A DNA stretch of 64,000 nucleotides from JAENVU01 sp046598395. GTDB lineage: Bacteria; Actinomycetota; Acidimicrobiia; IMCC26256; JAENVU01. Shown here piece by piece: positions 59,395-64,000 of the stretch. How positions within the stretch are numbered: position 1 is the first letter of the stretch; each line of letters opens with the position of its first letter. Location: positions 1 to 64,000 of the forward strand of contig JBKJIQ010000008.1 of the NCBI GenBank assembly GCA_046598395.1, in the 5' to 3' direction. The notes beneath the pieces are model-generated. The model was not told the DNA's origin. It did no database searches and worked only from the letters and a program-made list of their open reading frames with translations. Position numbers and translations under genes: made by a program.

Positions 59395-60788
59395 TGTCGA
59401 TGCATCCGGCCGAGGACCGGTATCGCAGCCGCAGCCTCTGGCTCGACTCAGTACCGGACTCGTTGGCGCCGCGCCCGGCTCTGGCGGATTCGATCACGGC
59501 TGATGTGGTGATCGTCGGTGCCGGTTTCACCGGCCTGTGGACGGCGTATGAACTCTTGGGTCGCGACCCGAGCCTGAAGGTTGTGATCATCGAGGCGGAG
59601 ATCGCGGGCTTCGGCGCGTCGGGTCGCAACGGTGGATGGTGTTCCGCGTTGTTCGCCGGAAGCCGTGCCGCAACGGCAAGCCGCCACGGGCTTGATGCGG
59701 TGATCGCGCTCCAACGCGCGATGAACGACACGGTCGACGAGGTGGGCCGAGTGATCGAAGCCGAAGGCATCGATGCCCATTTCGTCAAGGGTGGGAACCT
59801 CGAACTCGCCAGTTTGGCAACGCACGCCGACCGGCTGCGGGCGCAGGTTGCATCGGAACGGCGTTGGGGATTCGGCGAGGACGACGTGCGGTGGCTCGAA
59901 CCCGATGAGGCCTCGGCGCGCATCGCGGCCCACTCGGTCTTCGGAGGAGTCTTCACTCCCCACTGCGCCCGGCTGCATCCGGCACGCCTCGTGCGCGGAC
60001 TTGCCCACGCGGTGGAACGGCGCGGCGGTGTGATCTATGAGCGCAGCCGCGTCACCGAGCTGGCGCCGCACCGAGTCGGAACGATCACCGGCACGGTGCG
60101 GGCCGAGTCGGTGATCCTCGCGACCGAGGGCTACACCCCGGGCGTCCCGGGCCATCGGCGCGATCTGGTACCTGTGTATTCGTTGATGATCGCTACCGAG
60201 CCGCTCCCCGACCGCGTATGGGACACGATCGGATGGGAGGGCAGGGAGACACTGAATGACGGTCGACATCTGATCATCTACGGACAACGCACCGACGACG
60301 ACCGTATTGCCTTCGGCGGTCGGGGTGCGCCGTATCACTTCGGGAGTCGAGTCCGAGATGACTTCGACCGCAACCGAGCCGTCTTCGCCGAACTTCGCCG
60401 CGTCCTCCACGGCCTGTTCCCCAGTGTGGCGAGCGCGCGGATCACCCACGAGTGGGGCGGGCCACTGGGAGTCCCACGGGACTGGTACTCCTCCGTTGGA
60501 TACGACCGCGCCTCAGGATTCGGCTGGGCGGGTGGTTACGTGGGTGATGGAGTCAGCACTACCAACCTGGCGGGCCGAACGCTGGCCGATCTTGTCCTCG
60601 GATTGGAGACCGAGATCACCACACTCCCCTGGGTCAACCATCGCTCACCGGATTGGGAGCGTGAGCCCCTGCGATGGTTGGGCATCAACGCCGGGTTGGC
60701 GCTCCCCGCGGGTGCCGATCGGGTGGAGGCCAAGACCGGCCGGCGTTCCCGCTGGCGAGAGAAGGCACTCGCAAAGCTTGTCGGCTGA
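59394..60788 (+). CDS. FAD-dependent oxidoreductase (DAO/PuuB-like)
   Basis: A 464-residue flavoprotein. The dinucleotide motif is VVIVGAGFTGLWTAYELL, followed by SGRNGGWCSALF, a DAO-family signature, and the C-terminal FAD segment GFGWAGGYVGDGVSTTNLAGRTLADL. It resembles gamma-glutamylputrescine oxidase and sarcosine-oxidase-type amine oxidases; the substrate is undetermined. ATG 59394 overlaps the hydrolase stop, so the two are co-translated. Confidence 0.9.
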   Translation: MSMHPAEDRYRSRSLWLDSVPDSLAPRPALADSITADVVIVGAGFTGLWTAYELLGRDPSLKVVIIEAEIAGFGASGRNGGWCSALFAGSRAATASRHGLDAVIALQRAMNDTVDEVGRVIEAEGIDAHFVKGGNLELASLATHADRLRAQVASERRWGFGEDDVRWLEPDEASARIAAHSVFGGVFTPHCARLHPARLVRGLAHAVERRGGVIYERSRVTELAPHRVGTITGTVRAESVILATEGYTPGVPGHRRDLVPVYSLMIATEPLPDRVWDTIGWEGRETLNDGRHLIIYGQRTDDDRIAFGGRGAPYHFGSRVRDDFDRNRAVFAELRRVLHGLFPSVASARITHEWGGPLGVPRDWYSSVGYDRASGFGWAGGYVGDGVSTTNLAGRTLADLVLGLETEITTLPWVNHRSPDWEREPLRWLGINAGLALPAGADRVEAKTGRRSRWREKALAKLVG

Positions 60789-60798
60789 TCGCCGTCCG

Positions 60799-62106
60799 CT
60801 ATTCCACGATGACGGGGCGACCCGACGCGAAATCGAGTTTCGCGATGTGCAGCAGACGTGATTCGGGATACTTGACCTTCGGTTCTTGATACGCGTGGAA
60901 CGCGACCCTGCGTTGGCCGCTGGCATCCACGAACACCGACGCTCCACCGGGTCCGGCGAGCGCGTCATGGGAGCCCAAGAGCGCCACGCTGCTCCCCTTG
61001 GCGCACGGGCCGAGTGGGCCGTCGCAATGGGTAACACCGGTCGCGTAGCGGCGTCCGTTCCAATCGTTGCCGGAATAGAACAGCCACGCGCCTGCGCCGT
61101 CGACCACCATCGAAGGGGCCTCGACCACTCCATCCTCCCACCGGTGATTCACGCCGAGGAGATGGTGCGCGTCTCCCGTCAAGGAGAGGCCGTCCGGCGT
61201 GAGCGGTCGGGCGATGATCGCGGCGGGGCGTTCGTGCTTCCAGAGCAGAACCGGGAGGCCGAACGCACCGATCACCGCCTCGGGGTCGATGGCCCCGGAC
61301 TCGCCACACTCCATGGGTCCCGTGGTCGTGTCCACGTAGGGCCCGGTCGCCACGGCGGACACCGCGCGGGAAATGCACTGTCTGCCGGTGAATGCCTCCA
61401 GCGCGGTGTAGTACATGACGAACCCGCCTGGACGTGCGAGCACCGACGGTGCCCAGGTGCGGCCCTTGGCGGCCCACGGTGGCAACGGTCCGAGCGCATC
61501 GCCGGCAGTAGCCCACGATCCGTCGCCCTGCTGTTTGATGACTTGGATGTTTCCCGCGCTCGCGTTCGTGCCGAAGGCGAGCAAGTTCCCGCGGTCATTG
61601 AGCACGAACGGGTCGGGAAAGTCGAACGCGTAGACCGGGGCCGAACCGCCCTGGGCTGTGTTGGCACGGCGACACGCGTCATCGACGCTCTTCAACGCGG
61701 CGGTGGTGGCGGCGTTGTCATTGTTCTGCAGCGCGTCGAGCGCAGTCTTGGCACCGTCGAGACACTGTCGTACGACCGCGACGGTCGCGTTGAGCGTGGC
61801 GCGGGCGTTGCGCGCCTGGTCCCGGTCGGTTTGGGTGGCCACGAGTTGGGCGCCGCGATCGTCGACCGACACCTTCGCTCCATCGCGCTCGGCTCGGGCG
61901 CGATTCGCTCCGATCCGATCTTGGCGGACGCGTTCGCGAGCGGATCGCAGTGCGTCGCGTTCGCTGGTGAGATTGGCACGAGCGACGCCCAGGGCCCGAA
62001 CCGCGCGGGTGCGACTGTCCCACGCTCCGTTGAGGTGCCACGCGGTGGTGCCCAGAACGATCGCAATGCCGATGGCAATCACGGGGACGAGCCGCTGGCG
62101 GATCAT
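60799..62106 (-). CDS. Membrane-anchored coiled-coil protein with GH43-like beta-propeller
   Basis: A 435-residue protein with an N-terminal membrane anchor (residues 6-24), a coiled coil (about 33-105), a small region with paired Cys (VVRQCLDGAKTAL, then VDDACRRAN) and a C-terminal five-bladed propeller like GH43 glycosidases. Candidate catalytic residues are Asp in FDFPDPFVL, Asp in AIDPEAV and Glu in VVEAPSMVV, in the order of GH43. It is probably extracytoplasmic and acts on arabino- or xylo-glycans, though activity is inference. The first codons overlap the stop of the upstream paralogous gene (ATGA). Confidence 0.75.
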   Translation of the reverse strand: MIRQRLVPVIAIGIAIVLGTTAWHLNGAWDSRTRAVRALGVARANLTSERDALRSARERVRQDRIGANRARAERDGAKVSVDDRGAQLVATQTDRDQARNARATLNATVAVVRQCLDGAKTALDALQNNDNAATTAALKSVDDACRRANTAQGGSAPVYAFDFPDPFVLNDRGNLLAFGTNASAGNIQVIKQQGDGSWATAGDALGPLPPWAAKGRTWAPSVLARPGGFVMYYTALEAFTGRQCISRAVSAVATGPYVDTTTGPMECGESGAIDPEAVIGAFGLPVLLWKHERPAAIIARPLTPDGLSLTGDAHHLLGVNHRWEDGVVEAPSMVVDGAGAWLFYSGNDWNGRRYATGVTHCDGPLGPCAKGSSVALLGSHDALAGPGGASVFVDASGQRRVAFHAYQEPKVKYPESRLLHIAKLDFASGRPVIVE

Positions 62107-62555
62107 TGCGTGACCGCCTGACAGACCTGGCGGACCCCACCCAGCGTGGAAGTTGCGTGCGGGTCGGCCACACTCACTTCATTGAGCGCCCGCGTGATGC
62201 CCGCCAGACACTCACGCAGCTGGGAGACGTGGCCACCCGCGATCCATGCGTTGAGCGCGTCGTCGTCGCGCTCGTGCTGCACCGCCACGATTTGGTCCGA
62301 GATGGAGTTCGCGATTCCCACGAGTTCCCGTGCGGATCGCTGGGTCTCGGCGGTGTCCGCTTCGAGTGAGCCCGCCGCGACGGTGGTCTGTTGGAGGGTG
62401 CGGCGCGTCGTTGCGAGCGTCGCGAGTGTCTGCGTGCGGGTTGCCCGGGCGGCGTCTCGTTCATCGAGCAACTGCGACCGGCGCCAGAGTCCGAGGCCCA
62501 CGAGCGTGAGCACGAGAACGCCTGCGACGAGCAGCCACAGTCTGCCCCGGGTCAT
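62103..62555 (-). CDS. Membrane-anchored coiled-coil protein, paralogue of the GH43-like protein N-terminus
   Basis: A 150-residue protein: an N-terminal transmembrane helix (LWLLVAGVLVLTLVGLGLW), a coiled coil (about 25-85) and a C-terminal region with LRECLAGITRAL and VRQVCQAV. This last part aligns with the region before the propeller in the next gene (RQCLDGAKTAL and VDDACRRA), with 28 and 29 residues between the two Cys respectively. The two genes overlap by 4 bases and probably arose by duplication. ATG 62555 is used; ATG 62594 would add 13 residues. Function unknown. Confidence 0.7.
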   Translation of the reverse strand: MTRGRLWLLVAGVLVLTLVGLGLWRRSQLLDERDAARATRTQTLATLATTRRTLQQTTVAAGSLEADTAETQRSARELVGIANSISDQIVAVQHERDDDALNAWIAGGHVSQLRECLAGITRALNEVSVADPHATSTLGGVRQVCQAVTQ

Positions 62556-62635
62556 CCCCCAGTCTGGCCTGCCGGGGAGAGCGATTCCTGGCACGGAATC
62601 GACGCGGCGGGTTCAGTCTTGGGTTCCGAGCTGCC

Positions 62636-62641
62636 GATACT
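62636..62641 (+). promoter_or_regulatory. Possible -10 element GATACT of a leaderless apbE transcript
   Basis: GATACT is followed by exactly 7 bases and GTG 62649. It departs from TANNNT only at the first base. It is used to choose the apbE start. Confidence 0.45.
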
Positions 62642-62648
62642 CAGCGCA

Positions 62649-63686
62649 GTGGTCACGACCAAGCTCAATCCGTATGGAGTGGCGTCCGTCGGCGCCGACG
62701 ATGCGGCTCCGATCTGGACTGACCGGACCTTCCGGGTCATGGGAACCGACGCGCGCGTCATGGTCCTCGGTGGATCCGGTGATCTCGCGGAACGCGCGGA
62801 AACCGCGCTCCATGGCTTGGAGGCGCGGTGGTCCCGGTTCCGCGAGGACTCGGAACTCACGGTGCTGAATCGAACCGACCGGGGACTGCCCGTGCGGGTC
62901 TCGGAGCCCACCTTTTCGTTGATCGCTCGCGCCGTGGACGCGTGGCAGCGCACCGGCGGACGATTTGATCCCACGGGTCTCGATGCGATGGTGGCGTTGG
63001 GCTACGACCGAGATTTCGCGTCGGTGCGCGACGACGAACCATCGACGGCGGCCCGGCCGGTCACACACGATGGGGCGGAGACCACGCGGTCCGCACTTCC
63101 CGGTTGTTCCGCCATCATCTTGGATGCAATGGTGCACGCAGTGACGCTCCCTGTCGGCGTGTCGCTTGACCTTGGTGGGATTGGCAAGGGCTATGCCGCA
63201 GATCTCACTGCCGCCGAACTCATGGCGGCGGGAGCCGAAGCGGTGTGTGTCGACCTTGGCGGCGATGTACGAGTAATGGGGCAGGGGCCGTACCACGATG
63301 CTTGGGAAGTCGGGTTCGACGATCCCGTGCTGGCCGCCGAGTTCGGTCGAGTGCGATTCGCATCCGGTGCGGTGGCTACGAGCACTCGGTTGCGTCGTCA
63401 GTGGCAACGAGTTGATCTGAGGCGTGGAGCAGAATCAGTGCATCACCTATTGGACCCCAGCACCGGTGTTTCCGCGGCGACCGGTCTCGCAACGGTGACC
63501 GTCGTGGCCGGGGTTGCGTGGAGGGCCGAGGTGCTGGCCAAGGCAGCGTTCGTCGCCGGTCCAACGGCGGGAGCCTCGCTGCTGCGTTCGATGGGCGTGG
63601 AGGGCGTCCTCGTGGCCGATGACGGGACCGTGTACCCGACCTCGGGGTTCCCCGCTATGTGCGGAACAGATACTCACTCGTCGTGA
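62649..63686 (+). CDS. apbE: FAD:protein FMN transferase ApbE
   Basis: A 345-residue flavin transferase that attaches FMN covalently to Thr/Ser of target proteins. The conserved SRFREDSELTVLNR, GGRFDPTG, LDLGGIGKGYAAD and VDLGGDVRVMG segments are intact, and the C-terminal HHLLDPSTG and ATVVA-type strands follow. No signal peptide is evident. GTG 62649 is chosen on the -10; the frame upstream is antisense to the coiled-coil gene. Its 3' end overlaps the convergent gene by 32 bases. A target flavoprotein is not identified in the window. Confidence 0.88.
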   Translation: MVTTKLNPYGVASVGADDAAPIWTDRTFRVMGTDARVMVLGGSGDLAERAETALHGLEARWSRFREDSELTVLNRTDRGLPVRVSEPTFSLIARAVDAWQRTGGRFDPTGLDAMVALGYDRDFASVRDDEPSTAARPVTHDGAETTRSALPGCSAIILDAMVHAVTLPVGVSLDLGGIGKGYAADLTAAELMAAGAEAVCVDLGGDVRVMGQGPYHDAWEVGFDDPVLAAEFGRVRFASGAVATSTRLRRQWQRVDLRRGAESVHHLLDPSTGVSAATGLATVTVVAGVAWRAEVLAKAAFVAGPTAGASLLRSMGVEGVLVADDGTVYPTSGFPAMCGTDTHSS

Positions 63687-64000
63687 AGCTCCGCAGCGTG
63701 TCGAGTTCGAGGAATCCCATCACGCTTTCGAGCATCGCGCTCAGGTTGCGTCTCATGAGTTCGGCGTCGTCGCCGGCGCAGTAGAAGAGCATCGGGTCGG
63801 TGATGTGCTCGGGACTGGGCCAGGCCTCTTCCACGATGCCTTCGATCGGTGGCGCGTCCGGAGTGATCGCCCGCACCACCGCATTGCGCACGTAGCGCAT
63901 ACGCGGTTGCATGGCTTCTGAGACCGGGGACTGCACGGTGTGCCAGTGCGTGGTCCACTCGTCGACACTCATGTGGGCGGGTCGCCGCAACAGCGTGGTC
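63655..64000 (-). CDS. EthD-domain protein, N-terminus beyond the window
   Basis: The visible 114 or so residues start inside TTLLRRPAHMSVDEWTTHWHTVQSP, the first strand and helix of the EthD ferredoxin-like fold (LLRRxPGxSxEEFxxYWxxxHxP). They end with SEYLFRT. The frame runs off the right edge without a canonical start. EthD-family proteins are dimeric alpha-beta barrels of mostly unknown function. It overlaps apbE convergently. Confidence 0.75.
   Translation of the reverse strand, partial: TTLLRRPAHMSVDEWTTHWHTVQSPVSEAMQPRMRYVRNAVVRAITPDAPPIEGIVEEAWPSPEHITDPMLFYCAGDDAELMRRNLSAMLESVMGFLELDTLRSFTTSEYLFRT

Noticed and set aside
1..64000. tRNA, rRNA, tmRNA or insertion sequences
   Set aside because: None was recognised by eye; small structured RNAs could still be missed without a covariance-model search.

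Overview
The window is high-GC bacterial chromosome, almost certainly from an actinobacterium. Evidence is an ARC/Mpa-type proteasome ATPase ending in GQYL, a fused F420 synthase (FbiC), a MarP-like periplasmic protease, actinobacterial DrrAB-type exporters, a DUF222/HNH-like gene end, many GTG starts, 4-base ATGA/GTGA gene overlaps and abundant leaderless promoters. The gene mix fits Acidimicrobiia, but that placement is inference. No rRNA, tRNA, CRISPR array, prophage or insertion sequence was recognised, and gene density is very high, with no gene-free stretch above 300 bases.

Layout. 1-5.3 kb: end of an HNH-type gene, the proteasome ATPase, a divergent ferredoxin, then a small leader ORF followed by a soluble MgtE-N/CBS protein and an NRAMP-like transporter. 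5.3-14.4 kb (minus strand): a chain of eleven tightly packed genes running from an AMP-forming acyl-CoA ligase and a split NDP-forming acyl-CoA synthetase through a D,D-carboxypeptidase and small membrane proteins to a tRNA T-loop modification set (ubiquitin-like sulfur carrier, TtuA-like thiolase, TrmI m1A58 methyltransferase) and MarP. 14.6-20.5 kb (plus): a glycosyltransferase, an N-terminally shortened NagA-like deacetylase carrying a 31-base direct repeat, LutABC lactate oxidation and a FIST sensor protein. 20.5-30.5 kb: quinone reductase, pentose-phosphate genes (tkt, tal, pgl, with a Mug glycosylase on the other strand), FbiC, a PfkB kinase and a LOG-like protein.

30.6-38.5 kb: photolyase, a small coiled-coil protein and GlcFED glycolate oxidase on minus; M20 peptidase, a Cys-rich protein and a gamma-carbonic-anhydrase-like protein on plus. 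38.6-44 kb: a dehydrogenase with a GroES-like protein, heme O synthase with a TlpA-like thioredoxin, and a polyprenyl synthase with an ABC exporter. 44-53.8 kb: acyl-CoA dehydrogenase, an eIF-2B-like protein, acetyltransferase, FxsA, RmuC, a Tat-type amidohydrolase, fatty-acid-type enzymes, a 5'-3' exonuclease and a methyltransferase. 53.8-64 kb: NlpC/P60 hydrolase, DrrAB exporter with heme A synthase, a pair of genes sharing a 22-base bidirectional promoter, a FAD oxidoreductase, two membrane-anchored coiled-coil proteins that look like paralogues (one with a GH43-like propeller), ApbE and an EthD-like gene cut by the window edge.

The metabolism is that of an aerobic heterotroph: lactate and glycolate oxidation, CoA-thioester metabolism, heme A for cytochrome oxidase, F420 cofactor and light-dependent DNA repair. 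Regulation stands out. At least nine genes that start a transcript lack a Shine-Dalgarno sequence and instead have TANNNT exactly 6-8 bases before ATG/GTG, the arrangement expected for leaderless mRNAs. The likeliest new biology is a proline/acidic leader peptide ahead of the Mg2+-sensor-like/NRAMP-like pair, the ubiquitin-like protein with residues after its GG, and the 22-base double leaderless promoter.
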